Shown: positions 40,949-55,338 of the stretch, one piece after another
How the letters are laid out: every line of letters begins with the position of its first letter
Position numbering within the stretch: position 1 is the first letter of the stretch
Assembly (NCBI GenBank): GCA_014549065.1
Contig: JACDOX010000230.1
Span: forward strand, 333,874-397,873
Origin: Cardinalis cardinalis
Lineage: Eukaryota > Chordata > Aves > Passeriformes > Cardinalidae
DNA length: 64,000 bases
Direction: 5' to 3'
The notes under the pieces: model-generated
What the model saw: the letters and a program-made list of their open reading frames with translations, nothing else
Told to the model about the DNA's origin: nothing
Databases searched by the model: none
Position numbers and translations under genes: made by a program

Positions 40949-43900
40949 GTAAGCCTTGTGTTTAAAGGATTCTTTAAAGATGTTGCATCTAACATTCTTT
41001 GTACTTTCACTCCTTCTCCACAGCTGTTTTGCTTTTTGTACAGCAGTGGTCCCAATTTCTCGTTATGTCAAAGCATACCACAGATCACCTCAGGTTCCAT
41101 GATTGTTCAAAGGTCTGAGAGAAACAAAGAAGTTCAGTGAAAAAAGAAAGGAAACTGTTCAGACTAAAATGTTCCAATTGCTTATTACATATGCCCATGT
41201 AAGTTTTATCACTTTCTCAACTGTTAAGCANAAATATTAGATAAGAGAATATAAAAGTTATGTTCTCATTCATNTACCGTGTGGCTTTTTACCAGGGTGC
41301 TGGGCTGTATACTTTCTCAAGTGAAATATAGAGTTCTGTTAACAATAAAATTATTGTCTCTCTGTGATTCCAAGTAGGGGTGAAATGTTTGAGGGGAAAA
41401 AAAATCTGAGGTTTGTGATTTCTGAAATAAACTGAATATTTTATGAATGAATTGAAGTGCTTTACATTCTTTGAGATCAATCTATGTCAGATGTCATCAA
41501 CAATGGCATCTCTGAATTCCGGTTGTCTCCAGTCCTACATTTTCTCATAACATGACACTTGAAAATTTCTAGATATTTAGTCCTCTAGTGTCTCACCATC
41601 TACAGATTTGACTTATGGTCTAATATAACCAAGTCATCTTTATCAAGATCTAGAATATGAGAGATCTAGAATACACTCAGAGTGACTTACAATTAAGGAA
41701 ATGTTTATCTTAATGGCTTAAATTAATAAATGTCCAATTTCATTTTTGTCATTCATCCACAATGTTGTCACTAACTCTTATTATCAGGTAACTCTTATTT
41801 TCAGGTGCCTAGTTACTAAACTGATTTGGACATTTGTAGATAAAAGCTCCAAAATATTTTTGAACATTAGCTAATATCTCTGGTTATGGGAGACATGATC
41901 GTCTGGAAAACATGAAAATTATGTCCNTACATTAAGAAACAAATGTCAAAGAAGTCATCCCTTGTAACTAAAAACTTGATTCTTACCTTGTTCATGCCAA
42001 CACTTTTACAATTCTGTTTTCCATTAAATAAATTCTAACGTGAAGTAACAGAAATGAGATGAAGGCAAATAATCCAATTGTGAGATCTGTTTGTTAGCAT
42101 GAAAATAGGAAGTTTTCTTGTAGGCAAAAGGGTCTCCAATAAAGGATTAACTAATTGCATAGAGTTATTTCTAAAAACAACNTGTTTACAAGTATAATTC
42201 AATATTGAGCAGACTTGTGAAGAAAACATACAAAAAGGTGCACAATAATTCAAACTCCATATATTTAAAACTACCTAGACTGGCAGGAACAGACTGATTT
42301 TTTTAGTAGAAATCTGTCATAGAGGAGAAGTGAATGTCAAATNTTAGAGCTGCTTCCAATTTCAGTCCCCTGAATATAGATGAATGACTTCAAACTACTT
42401 TAACACTCAAATAAATTAAGCTTACATCAAGACCATCACCACCATCCCTGTTTCACAAAATGAATGNTTACATGTTATATTGCATCCGATGCAAACTTAC
42501 CATAGTAAGGTAAGATTGCATCTTACTTGTTCTAAACTAACAAAAAATTATTGGACCTTATTAGCAAAGACTTAAGTCCAGGAAGAAAAACCAGAGGGCT
42601 GTAGAGCAGATGGATCTGAGATGTTTCACTTCTTTTAACTCAATTTACATGTTGATATTTTTTANACTTCACTAGAAAATATTGCAGAAAGACCCCTGAG
42701 AGCAGTCAGCATCATTGATTCTCTAAACANGTGAAAATTACCCCAAATATTATCNTGNATTCCAAACAGAAATNGCATTGAACTGATGAAGTTCATGTGT
42801 TTTCATTGATTTTATAAGTTTATACCATGATTAAATGATTCCAGTTCTGTCCTCAGTGGTATAGAAACNCAGTAAATCCATTTTGAGTTAGTTCTAATCA
42901 TCATAGGTACCTGTGACATACAGCNCCAAGAGGGAGCTGCTACAACAAGGAGGATTTTTTTTTAAAGAAATGAAAAGCACCCCAACATCTTCATTGAACA
43001 ACATTATTCTGAGAAAGGCTTAAATCTCAGGTTTAGTATTCTCCTTTTCAAAGTGATGGTAATTAGCAAACTAGTGTGTGTGAAGTAAGAGCACTTTTAT
43101 TCCAACCCATGGGGACTAGTTCAGAGCAAGCATTCTTTCTTATCTATCCCCTCTTTAATATGGATATGCACAGGCGGATGGGTTTCGGGGGTAGAATAAC
43201 AAATCTAGTACTAAAATTTAAATAAACTGAATTAAGAAACTTTATCATAAAATAAACTTCTAGGGGATCATAGCCATACTATTAAANAACTAGTAATCTT
43301 TATAGTTGGATTGCTTGCAGCCACCCTTCAAGGATAGGGGATATATGCAGAACAATTGCCTTGTGAATGTGATGGGTGTCAAGGTAAATCCAGAAAACTT
43401 ACAGTATGCCCACTGCACACCTTTCTTTCCTTCTGCAAACTCAGGGGATTCATGTCTCAAACACAGGTGAATGCATAAAATACATTGTTTCTAAAATGCA
43501 TAGGGNAATAAGCATTGCTCTAGAGNNTTTACAAATGAAATATTCAGTCAGACATATGTAAGGTAAGCAGTACCAGAGTCCCATTTGAAAAATTAGACAA
43601 GAACAAAAAATAAATTTTAAAATACAAAAATGGCTACGTTCTTTCAAAATGCCTGTTGCCTAGTGAGATGCATATCTAAATCAGATTATTAGTGGGAGGA
43701 AATTTCAGAGGATGTAGTGAGAGAAACTGTAAAACCTGATTCTGCCTACTAAGAATTCACAGAAAAAGTGGATTACAATATAGTATTAACAGTTAAATTT
43801 GTGAAATTATTTTCTTTTTGAAGGAAGAAAAACAACTTGATAGTTTTTTTTGTTATAAAATAAGGTGTTGAGAAAATAAACGCCTGACTGTATGTCATAC

Positions 43901-46052
43901 CTGGGAATCTCTTTTTCTTTTGCATGGGAGGGGCCATAGATCNAGCCTCTTAGCTGCTACTAACTTTAAGACCCTTGCAAAACCCGAACGTCAAAACACT
44001 GATCTTTTATGAGAAAAATTTGCCAGATCTACTCATTTCCTAACAACCTCTCCAAAGACATAATTATCTTAAAAATGGACAAGCAGTTCAGGAAGTATTA
44101 AAATGCTGATGGGAAAAAAACTTGCACAGAAGGCTCTAACCAAACACCCCTCGAGGTAAAATTAGTTATTGTTTCCAAAGATAACATTGATTTTATGTGT
44201 CTCCATTTCTAAATGACATAACTGATACCCATTGAATGGACATCACTTGTGNAAAATGCCAAATACCTTTAACTCCACTCTTTATGAAATATCCCTAGAC
44301 AAGAATAAATAGACTTGATCAAAATCATGAGCCAATTTGGAAAATATAGCTTTATGTTTTGCAACAGTATATTGAAATGATTTCAAGAGATGAGATTTTC
44401 CCCCCTTTAAGTCACCCAATTACTTTTTTTTATATGGAATTTCTACTCTCCCTGTATCAAACAGGCACTTTGCTAATAAAAGGCTACGAATTTCATGGAC
44501 AGATAATGGGTGAAGTACCATGCAATATGTGTCAGAACCAATCATAGGCATTACAACCCAACACCTGCCATATCTCAGAATTTTAGAAAGAAGAAACAAA
44601 CAAGAATGAAAACATTTTTTTTTCACACCACCTGCAACTTCTCTTTCTCATAANAAAGGAGGAAATACAAAATAAAAAAATAAATAGCACTGCTCAATAT
44701 TAGTTGCTCATGAATAACCTCCTGATAACCTCCTGTTTAAAAACTTCCATAAAAACAAATAAACTAGGTTCTGCATCTCATAAGTAGCATTTAAATTGGA
44801 TGAAAACTCAAGAATGATCTCTCTTCTATCATCAGTTGCTGCAGTGTGTTGCAACTAAGTAATTTGTTTCATGACATTTGTTTGTGTGTCTCAACAAGAT
44901 GTAAAAAGTGAAAAGAAAAATAGTGAAAGGGTAGTTTTCTGGGTGGTTTTTTTTTTTTTTTTTTTTTTGGGAAGTATTTGGTTTGGTTTTTTTTTTGGAA
45001 GGGCAGGGTACAACATATGTTTAAATGCAGCCATTTCTTTCTTGTAATCTACATTTATAAATATTCAGACATCTGCAAGTAAGGTTGTATGCTATAGCAG
45101 TCTCTTTTAAAAGAGAGAGACAAAACCAAAANAACTCAATTAAACTCCATAAATATTCATTTAATAACGATTTAACTTAAAAACAATAAAAGAGGTACCA
45201 CTGAATTGCCTACCTCACCAGACTTGGTTATTTTTAAAAAATATTCACTCAAATGCCCCTTTTTACCGAATAGTTTTGAGGTTTTTTTCCTTATTATTTA
45301 ATGGAATTTGATAGTATTTTCTTGTAAATATAGATTGTAAATATATTAATGGCTGAAAATATTATTTCACATTACTTTGCTCTCTGCCTTTGGTACCCCT
45401 ACCAGTCCAGAGTAAGTTCACTCTTAATATGAAAAGCGGCAGAGAAGTTGGAAACCTGAGAGCAGTAAAGCGCTTTCTTCGTTAGTCTTATCCTCATTTA
45501 TTCATGTCCTCTGAATGTGTTGCTGAGGCCTTGGCCATACTCAACCTCTGCTCTGAGCAGCTGGGANGAAAAAGCTTATGGCCCACAGGAGTGACCCAAA
45601 AAAGCTGGCTCTTGGCAACACTGCAGAGCTAAAATCAGCAATAACCTTAGTTGCTCCATTCTGAGGCATAATGTTCTCTTCCATAGCAGTTTTTATTAAT
45701 TACCTAATGTTATTTTCTTTGTGTACTGAATTTTTATTTTGTCTTGCTTTTGTAGTGAGAGAGAGAAGTTACTTTTTTACTTGCAACATAAATCAATTTA
45801 TGCATTTTTTCCATGAAGATTTCTTTATAGAATTTGCTACTTTCCCTCTACAGAGACAGTTTAAGAGTGACTTGTAAGGATGAGAGAATATAAAGATGCA
45901 CAATACTTTCAGAGTTTCAAGTGTGCTCTCTACTTTGTTATAGCTACAGTCCATTTGTCCTCCCTGCAAAACTATTGCAATCAGGACATCAATAAATGCA
46001 ACTAGAAACAGAATGGTTTTTTGATATCTTTTAACTTAGCACTATGGTAAAT
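40949..46052 (+). other. CDH9: CDH9 intron 2, first part
   Basis: The intron starts with GTAAGC. The exon 2 frame happens to stay open into the intron up to a stop at 41,138-41,140, but the read-through has no cadherin similarity. The rest is AT-rich and without supported genes. A run of 22 T lies at 44,947-44,968 with a second run of 10 T at 44,987-44,996. A 16-bp palindrome, TCTCTTTTAAAAGAGA, lies at 45,101-45,116. A GC-richer patch near 45,490-45,650 is unrecognised. Confidence 0.6.
44947..44996. repeat. Poly(T) tract
   Basis: A run of 22 T is followed, after a short G/T-rich spacer, by a run of 10 T. It could be the poly(A) tail of a minus-strand retrocopy, but no source sequence is recognisable to its right, so a plain homopolymer expansion is as likely. 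Confidence 0.85.
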
Positions 46053-46123
46053 NNNNNNNNNNNNNNNNNNNNNNNNNNNNNNNNNNNNNNNNNNNNNNNN
46101 NNNNNNNNNNNNNNNNNNNNNNN
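46053..46123. other. Assembly gap (71 Ns)
   Basis: A run of 71 Ns lies in intron 2. It is followed by AAAACAAACCCCCAC, which again suggests a low-complexity A-rich segment at the break. Confidence 0.97.
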
Positions 46124-49100
46124 AAAACAAACCCCCACAGAATCATTAAAAAATCATATGCTTCTACCACTTAAAGATATAATTCAACAGGGAGAAGATT
46201 TCATCATATTCTTAATATATTCCATCTAGTATGTATTGTATCCCAAAGCCATCTCATAAATCACTATTTTTGAAGAAGGTATAATAGCATATTTTCATTA
46301 GAATCNTTGTTCTTAAAGTAAAACCAATATTTTAAGATTGAATAAAATATGAAAAATTAGTAGGGTCTCCTCTTGTTGTACCTTTCTCAGACCTCAAGTT
46401 TTTTCTTGTATTTGAGTAAATACAAGGAAATAATGATGTATCAAAATAGAAAAGGGGAAAAAAATAAAGACAGTAAATACCAAAGAAATAAGAAAAACAG
46501 TCTAACCAATATTTTAAAAATATGAAAGAGAAAACTTCTTTGATTTGGAAATTAATAAATTATCTCCACTTACACTGCATTCTTCAGTTTGCACATTTTT
46601 CAATAAATATTTGATCAAGTTTCAAGCAGCCATATCCTTGGCAGATGAACCACCAAAATGGAGCTAAAATTGAAGCAGACAAACAGAAGGGGAAAACAAT
46701 TAAAAGTGCCACAAGATATCCCTGTTTTAGACACATTCATAAATTAATTGCNAACACCAATACGGAGCCATAGTTTTACTTGTTTAAATTTTTGTTTTCT
46801 AGAGGCTTTCAACATAAACCTTATTGAAAAATTGCTGGACCTAAAATTTATTTTTGTCAAAAAACAATAAAAAATAAAGTCTTCAATAAATTTTACTATT
46901 TTAAAAAAAAGGCTGGAGGGCCAGGGAACAAAATGATGAAAGACAAATGTTACATCTTCCAAACACAATGGAACTCTGTTTTTCTAGAAAGGGCAGCAGG
47001 AATTTCTGACAACACATTTTTGAATGAAGTTTGAAAAAGTGACAGTAATCACATCATGTATAACCCAAGTATAAACTGTTTAAATAGGAAATATCTTGAA
47101 TGTCGCATTACAAGAATGGGCCTAAGCTAGAATTTTGCTGTCAAATTTGAACATCATATTTCACATAAAATAAAGAATTATTTTTGAAAACAACTGCAAT
47201 GATCANAGGCTTCAAAGACATCAATAACAAGAGTGAGTTGGCATTGTTTGGTACAGATAGAACAGCTGTCATGAGATCTGACAGCTTCTGTTTCTTCAGC
47301 AACATAAAAGGCTGTTAAAAAAGACAATCTGAAGTTCTTGTCATGTTCAGGGTGATAAGTTGGGTTCATATTGTCATAAAGTTGATTTACACTTATCATC
47401 AGGAAAAAGTTTTTGATGGTAAATATAGTCAATACAGTTCAGTACTAGGTAAAAAGCTTTCAGAGAGACAGCACTGGATTGATACTGGGGGTTTTCATGA
47501 CAAACCAAAAAAACCACGTGCCAGAAAGGTGACAATGATACTACCCAGAGGCTGAAGAAGAGAAGTGTTTCTCTTTAGGGCCCTTGCTGTTCTGTTCTTA
47601 AGGATTCTCTGTGTGTTTTTCAAGTTCAACTGCTAAATCAGCTAAACTAGTTTTGAGGGGAAAAAGTTAAATGAACAAACAGAAAAATCCTGAACCAAAA
47701 TAAACACAGAAATATAAGAAATGAGGAAATCCTCAAAGCTTTCATTGCAAATTTCCCCTTTCTCCTTTCCCTTGTTTTTTTCCATTTCTTTGTCTCTTCT
47801 TCTCCTCTTTGGGGACAGAACATCCAGACTGCAATGATTTTCAATTTAAAAAGATTAAAACAGGAAGCTACCTAATATGTACCTTTATGGATACTTAATG
47901 GAAAAAGGGGAGTTGTCAATGTAATTTTTGAAAACTAAACAACACTAACTGAAAAGTTCACCCATAGCATAAATGCAGGCATCTAAAAAATTAATAAACT
48001 ACTTTTAAAGCTAAAGTCAATTCATGACAATTCTATATAGGCAAAACCAACAATATTTCTCCAATTCTTTTCCCTTTTCCCTCTCTCCCTCCATGCTTCT
48101 CTCAGATGCGGAAAAGGTTATGTTCACCCGAAACCCAACCTAGGAACAATGGTGTGGAGTCTACTTTATAGTTCACCTCAGTGCTTGCTCTTGGCTTAGT
48201 CACAGCTACCCTTCCCTGGGGATGTCCTGCGTGTGCTCAGAGTACCAAGGGGGTGGGGCCAGACAACAGGAATGTGGAGTTCACTGGAATTGAGCATGTT
48301 GACAAACTAATAAAAAAAAAACAAGGCTTGAAGTAAAATCACCTGTTTTAAAGACACAGTGGGCATGAAAAATGGAGTTGTCTTCTGTCTGCAGTGGTAA
48401 TTTCCAGCTGCCAGTTAAAACATAATTTTCATTTTAATAAAAATGTTTTTTCTGAGCTTAAAAATCTCTTGTTCTTGTCAAGCTCAATATGTGAAAAGGC
48501 CTAAGAAGATCTGGCTTGAAGATCTGTCTGGCTCAGGAACTGGGCACAATAGGTAATTGTTATCCGTAGAGCAGCTCTATCTTATTAAAGCTTCCTTGGC
48601 CAGTATTTCTTAACTTTACTGCATTAAGCCTGGGAAAAGAAGATTAGACCAGTGGCAATCTGCAGACCTATCATTATTTATTATCTGGCAATCATTTATT
48701 GAGCATGAAAAGGTGGGAGGCTGAGAAAAATGTCTTTTGTGAGATATTTTTCATTACGTTGTTTATTTATTCCCTTGATTACATTATGGGAATGATTCTG
48801 GAAAGGGAAAGTGCTTTGACTACATTGTGGTTTACTGGTACCTGCCAGCCCAGTGATAGAGTGCAAAAGCCATCAGANCAAAACAGTACGTGACTACCTA
48901 AAAAGGTTGATTTGGCAGCATCAGAGGATGGTATTGTGCAATGTCTTGTCTGTCAGGGAGAGGGTTATGAATAGTCATCTTGACAACAAATAGCAAAGCT
49001 GTCAACAAGCAACTGCCAAGAACAGCAAGTGTTTTCTTCCTGTATGTGCCCAATACATCAAATACTGTGTATTGCAGCAATCGTCACACATTTCAGTCTT

Positions 49101-52100
49101 CTGGCAACTGGAAAAAAAAGTTAGTCTAGTCCATGTAATTGGCCAATTTAACACTGTGCTGGGTATCAATCAAAAGAGGAACCAGTGTACTCNTATCAGT
49201 TTTGGAAATACAAAACCATGGTCTGATCATTGCTGTATGTATTGCTGTAACAGCACAAACACGCTGGGCAAACTTCTGCTCACTCTTANGCCAACTTAGG
49301 GTCAAGAAACACTGCTGAAATCCCTCTTTTCTGTTTTTACACAAGAGAATGTAGGCAAATTAATAAGAAAGCTTTACAACCTCCATGAATATTTCAGAAG
49401 TCATGAATTTCTCTCTATCTTTCTTCACATTTCTGACACAAGTATGCTCNTTTCAGATGGAGGCCACTACAGCAGTTTTTTCAAATTTTGAAGGCGAGGA
49501 AATGACAGCCAGGGTGATAATATTAATTGAATCATTTAACTGAAAAGAAANTTTTGCTGTGTATTCTCCATTTCCATAGGAGGAACTTAAGGAGAAATGG
49601 CACCAATTATACCTTACTTTAGTTGTAAAGCTNTTGCCAGAATCTCAAAAAGGTTTTTAGAATCGTTGATTCAGGTACAAGAAGGAATTTTCATTCTATA
49701 TCCTGCCATAAAAATAATTGGTAACGCTGGAAATAATTATTAATAAAATTTGACTAAATTTTTGTTTTATATAAACTTTATTTTTTCCATCTGTAAATTG
49801 TAATTGCCAACAATTCTCTAATGAAGCTTTTCCTTAGAACATGTCTATATATGAGTTGTTCCCACATAATATTACAAAAAAAAGCTCTGGAATAGAATGA
49901 CAATGGCCATGAAGTATTGGGCTGAATAGTACATCAGGGTACACTATGAAAAGGAGAACAATANAGAAGCAAATATTTGCTATCTACCTACTTGGGAAAC
50001 AGTGCCTGAATTTGTGATATATCAATTGCTTTCACTTTCCTAAANCATAACAATGGCCAAAACAGATACTAAATGGAATATTATTATACTTCTACTCAAG
50101 CATTCATAAAATTAATCTAACTTAAAATTTGTATTTGCTGTCACCACCTGTAGCCATTTTTGACCTTTGAACTTCTAGCTGTTACTACATATTTCTGATT
50201 AAGAGCTAAACTAAACTAAATTTCCAAATATTGAGAATAAATTTGGTTCTTATAAAAAGTTCTGGTTTACAACTTCTATGAAGTTAAAGTGAAATTAAAC
50301 ACTAATATATCACACTGATAAAATTTTGGAAGTCCTGATNTAACCTTTAAAAATGGTGCTCTTCTGATAGGTGAGTCTTACAGGGATTGTGGAAGTAAAC
50401 ATATTTTTCTTTTTAATAAGCATTTCTGATGAATGAACCCTGTCAAATACCAGGANGTAACAGAGCATTAAATGTTTATATACAACAGGTAGCTGACTGA
50501 TAAGAACAAATTAGGAAATTAAAAATAAAATATTAAAAGTATTTGCTTTTCCTTTCTCTCTACCATTTCATTATTTGCATTTAAAAGGGTTAGATTAATG
50601 TAAACAATATAGTTGTAATGTAAATGTATAATGTAAACAAATGTAAAACAATAATTTTTTTAAAAAGAGGAAAAGAAAGACTTTATGTTCTGTGCAAAAC
50701 AAGTGACTAAAAGAAATAAANGTTTGTCTTTAATTTTAAACCTATATAAATTAGATATAGATAATTGGTGTGGACAATGAAAAGAATTTAAAGAGGAATT
50801 TGGCATGGAAACAAATATTTCTGTATCCATCATCACTGAAGCAAATGGAAGGAAGGTTGTTGCATGAAAGCAAAATAAATCATTAAAGTTTATTGAGGTT
50901 TTTTANCTCTAAATTTCACAGAACGTGCAAATACATTAATCTCCGTAAAGGCTAGTAATTATGAAATGGAAGAGGTCATGATTTGATTGCCACACACTCT
51001 ATATGAAAAATTTAGAATCACATACAGAAAGGCTTGAACTGAAGGGAAAAATATGAATCTGTAGAAGAAGAAATTCTTCAGTGCCTCAAAAATATGGAGG
51101 GAAACAGNAATCACTCATTCTGTTTTCATCTAATTATAGATACAGCAATTAATTTTCTTTGTAGTTCTAGAGCCTAAATCTGGTCTAACTCCATGTTGTG
51201 TAAAAGAAAAAGAAGAAACCACCCCCCCATAATTAATTGTCCTTTTGTTGTCCTAAAAATTATGAAAATATATGTGTATGTGTATCTCCATGTAAATCAC
51301 TGATGTCTCTTCAGGATAAAGTAAGGATTTACATTGATCTTTTTGATGTGAATAAAAGAGAAAAAGATAAGTCAAATGTTAAAATCATGATTCTAGGAAT
51401 AATAATTTCCACATCCAAAAGTAAAATTCAATGAAAATTATCAAAGTATTTTACATTAAATGAACATTACNTATGGTGAGACAGGCACTGACAAAAAATC
51501 TCTTCTGAGGAAGAGAAAACTGAAACAAAGTTGCTGAAACAGTGATTTGAAGTCACAGAACAAGTCAATGACAACAGTTTTATGCAGAATGGAATTGTGA
51601 CAAATTCACAGAATGGCAAGGCTTATTTATTTGGAGAAGNCAAGGCAGAAAGGAGAGAATTCATCAAGAGTGAAAACAATTTGAAAAAAAGCACTTCTGT
51701 TCCCCTATTTTATTAATAACAAAATCTCAATTTTTATCTTAAAACCTATTTTCTAATGATTAACAAGATCATGGTCAACATTTGACTGCAGTTGAAGATG
51801 CAGGAAAATTAGCAAAACAATCAATTTTATTACGTGTGCTGTGTGCTTCTCCAAAGGACAGAGAATTTTCTTAGACAAAAAATAGATTTCAGAAAAGAAT
51901 GGAGACAGTCGTTGAATTCTCCAGTTCTCCCCCACCAAATTTTTTCATGAAGTTATCAAAAAATTAGCATCAATGCATTCAGAATTTTATCTGCTTTACC
52001 ACATGCATATGCTTTGACTATCCTTGCTGTTGAACTAATAATATAACTATTCCCTTATGCACCTCCTGCTATTTTTTCTTTTTCACGACTATTTGCATTA

Positions 52101-55100
52101 AAAAACTTTTATTTTTTAAATCCTTCCTAAATATCTCCTGCACTAATTTCTCCTTCTTAATCTCACTTCATCTGACCAGTTTGCAGATTCAGCTATTAAA
52201 TTAAACATGAAGCAACACTGTTGGTGTGCANGGCTTTAGGCTTGATTTGGGCCTTACACTTTGATTTCTCTAGGCACTACTTCTCTTTCANGGAGTTTTC
52301 ATCTGAAGCCCCAGGGAGCCTTGTCCTGGCTCCCCTCTAAGCCACAATCTTCATGTTTGATCAGACAGCTACAATCAGCCTGTGGTTTATGCAGAACCTG
52401 AAGTCCATCTCAGGCACCCTCCAAATGCAGTTACATCCNCCAGTTTCTGTCGTGCCATGGAAGTCATTAAGGAGTGTTGATAACTATTCCAACCACTGCC
52501 TTGTCTTTGCCTTCATTACAGTTATGAATTTTTAAATTTTGAAACAAGATTTAAAAGAACTCTATGAGTAAGTAATGTAAATTTCAATAAATGCAAAATG
52601 AAAGGCAGATAAGAAAAAGTAAAAAAAATAAAGTAAACATTTTTTTTTTGACTACTGGTTTTCATTACACTTTTCTTGAAAAAATATCTTCCCCTAGGAA
52701 ACTACCTTATCATAACACAAATTCAAGGCTTGGTTCTTATTATGTCCTGTCCTGATTAAAACCTTTGTCTTTGATATACCTATTTCTGAGACTCTCCCAG
52801 ATTTTTCCAGGGGTTGGGCATATGCCTGTCTTGGAGCAGACATGGGGCAGGGGAACTGTACTCACAGTGATGAAGGTATGACATGGATAACTCTACAGGA
52901 TACATTCACGGACTACTCTTGAGTTGGAATACATTCTCAAGACAGTCAGCAGAACAGAGAAACAGTATAATTTCAACCAGTTATAAAGTTAATCAAAATT
53001 AACTTCAGTTAATTTAAAATTATAAACAGTTAATTAAAATTAACTTCAGCCTGTGTTTTTCTTTTTTTTTTTTTTAATCAACATTGTCAATAAATAAGCA
53101 GTAACAAANGACCTTAGTGATAATTTCTACAATGACTTTGTCTTCTTTCCAGTACTGTTCATCTGNAAATTTGTTTTTAGATAAACTTTTCAGATATTTA
53201 ATGTACCACCACATAACAATGAAATTCTGAAATTAGTATTGAGGAATTAATTAATTTCTTCTTGTGAGGAGTGTACAGTGTCCACAAAATATTTTGTTTA
53301 CCAGTTGGCAAAGCAGGATCTTAAGGAAAAATATACCATTTTAGAATTAATCTTTGTGGTAGAGGTCACTCCGAATCAATAAACATGAAAGTCAGCANAA
53401 TAACTTTTCAGATTTGAAATGCATTTGTGTAAAAACAAGTATGTTTTAAGGAGAGTAAATAATATATTTTGAGTATTTCTGGAAACTACANATCCAGCAG
53501 CTTAAAAAAATTTTAGTCAGCAGGCCTATAGTCCGGTCTTGTTTGCTTGGTGCTGAAATCCTGGAAGTCTGTTTACATATTTAAGGCCAAAAAAGACTCT
53601 GATCATATTAGCTTACATCTCAATGTCCTACTGTTCCATTATACTGTATGACTTCCTAAAAACCATGCAGTCTCAATCAGTGCACAACTGTCTTTAGATA
53701 TATATATATATATATATATGCCAAGAAATGATGATCAGAAGTGACAAAATAGTCAAATATTCCTGTTACTGATATATTCTTGAGGTTGTTGTGGATGACC
53801 TCATTTCTGGAAGCACTTAAACACTCAGCATATTGAGTCAATACAGTCCTTGTTCAAAGTTAAGGCAATGAATTACCAGACAAGTTAAAGGGCATCAGAT
53901 TCCTGAAAGAAAATAGAAGAGAACAAATCACGAAACCAAATACAGGTCTATTATAATCTAAGAGTTCTAAATTCTGGGGTCAGAGAGGCAGGGACACTAA
54001 CATAATCAAAAAATACAGTGGTAAGAATGACTACTCTCTTAAACCAGCACCTCCTGTTGCCTCTGAGATAAAGTACTTGGCTAAAAACCCATTGGTCTCC
54101 CCTATTAGNGTATTTCTTATAAGCTTATTAGTATAGAGCTGAGCTCAGAGCAATTAGTTCTGCAGAGGGTAGGGGATAATCCATCCATACNACAAACTCA
54201 AGTTCCTTCTAGGCCAGAGCTTTTATTCCTGCCAATCTCTGTGCACATCTTTTGGAACCAAAGAACATTTTGAGTGCCTCTAAAACAGCAAGGAAAGTCA
54301 TGCACACAAACAGATTTCACTCAGGAGTTTCTGGTGAAAGAAAAATCCATGAGAAAGATATCCTCTGCTGTTGTGAGACCTTTAAAATAATGATGGATTT
54401 AACACCTTTTCTAGGGATTGATTAAAGTGACAGTGCTTGGTGTTATGATGTCATAATTTCTGACCTATGGACAAAACTGATGACTGGAGTCACTTCCTGT
54501 AAATCTGTATCTTATGTTGTGGAACAGACAAATGTCTGTGTCTGGCAAGCCATAAATAATAGCAAAAAAAGTTGGCTCTTTTCATCAGTCTGAAAACCTA
54601 TAACTCAGGTGTTGATTTGGAAAGTAGAGAGAAAAAAATTATGTGCTCTGAAATCCAGCTCTTTGTGCAGAAGCAAGGATGCAACCATTTTTGCTGGTTT
54701 GACTACAACTTATCAAGGGCACAGGAGATACAGAAGGTAAGAAGGGTGCATGAGGATACAGCTCTGATTTTCAGGATTCCTTCCTATGTATGCAGAATAC
54801 ATACACGGAATTTCCCCATCTTGTGTTTGTGTCATTCTAACCAAAAGACTACTAAGAATTCTACTGAACTCTTCCTGAATGGAAACAAGATTTACCCTTA
54901 AGTATTCAGTAAAAATCAGAACCTGCAGCTGATGTCAGCGGTGTTTTTTGCAACATCATTCTCTAGAGAATTGCTAACAATAGACAGCTGAACAGAAGAC
55001 CCAGATGCTGGAAAGCAGAAGATAAGGAAAGTAAATGTCATTTGCCTTGTTTAATATACAGTCACTTAGGTTACCATCACACAGAGAGTCTGGTTGTTTA

Positions 55101-55283
55101 ATTAAGAAGTTTGTGCTGATGTCACAAATTCAAGTCAGGTAAATACATTGCCATTTAGCACACACATAAAACTTTTGATTAAACACATATAAATAGGAAA
55201 TTAAAGCAATGCATGTACTGCTACTTCAATCCACACTGAAGAACTACTGCAGCTATTAAGATGTCTTTAGAGTTTTTAATTTA
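46124..55283 (+). other. CDH9: CDH9 intron 2, middle part
   Basis: This is AT-rich intron with no supported exon or named mobile element. A TA repeat lies at 53,699-53,719. An imperfect tandem repeat built on AAAATTAACTTCAG lies at about 52,978-53,050. GC-richer blocks at about 48,130-48,290 and 52,200-52,510 may be eroded repeats or conserved non-coding DNA and match nothing I recognise. A 109-codon frame at 54,572-54,901 is unrecognised and without family motifs. Confidence 0.5.
53699..53719. repeat. (TA)n microsatellite
   Basis: About ten uninterrupted TA units, following TTTAGA. Confidence 0.95.
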
Positions 55284-55338
55284 ATTCTCTTTCATTAACA
55301 TTTTAAGTTTTTAACTTAANATGTTAATGAAAGAGAAT
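55284..55338. repeat. Perfect 26-bp inverted repeat with 3-base loop
   Basis: The left arm is 55,284-55,309 (starts ATTCTCTTTCATTAACA, ends TTTTAAGTT). The right arm is 55,313-55,338 (starts AACTTAAN, ends GAAAGAGAAT). They are exact reverse complements apart from one N at 55,320, which faces T and would be A if paired. The loop is TTT (55,310-55,312). Pairing stops abruptly at both ends. The element lies in intron 2 of CDH9 on the transcribed strand. Such a tight, perfect, AT-rich hairpin could be a template-switch product, a small palindromic insertion, or an RNA hairpin. A loop of 3 is small for a microRNA precursor. Confidence 0.9.

Noticed and set aside
40949..41140. Continuation of the exon 2 open frame for 63 more codons plus the stop
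   Set aside because: A canonical donor at 40,949 and a phase-matched exon 3 show it is intron. The read-through has no cadherin similarity.
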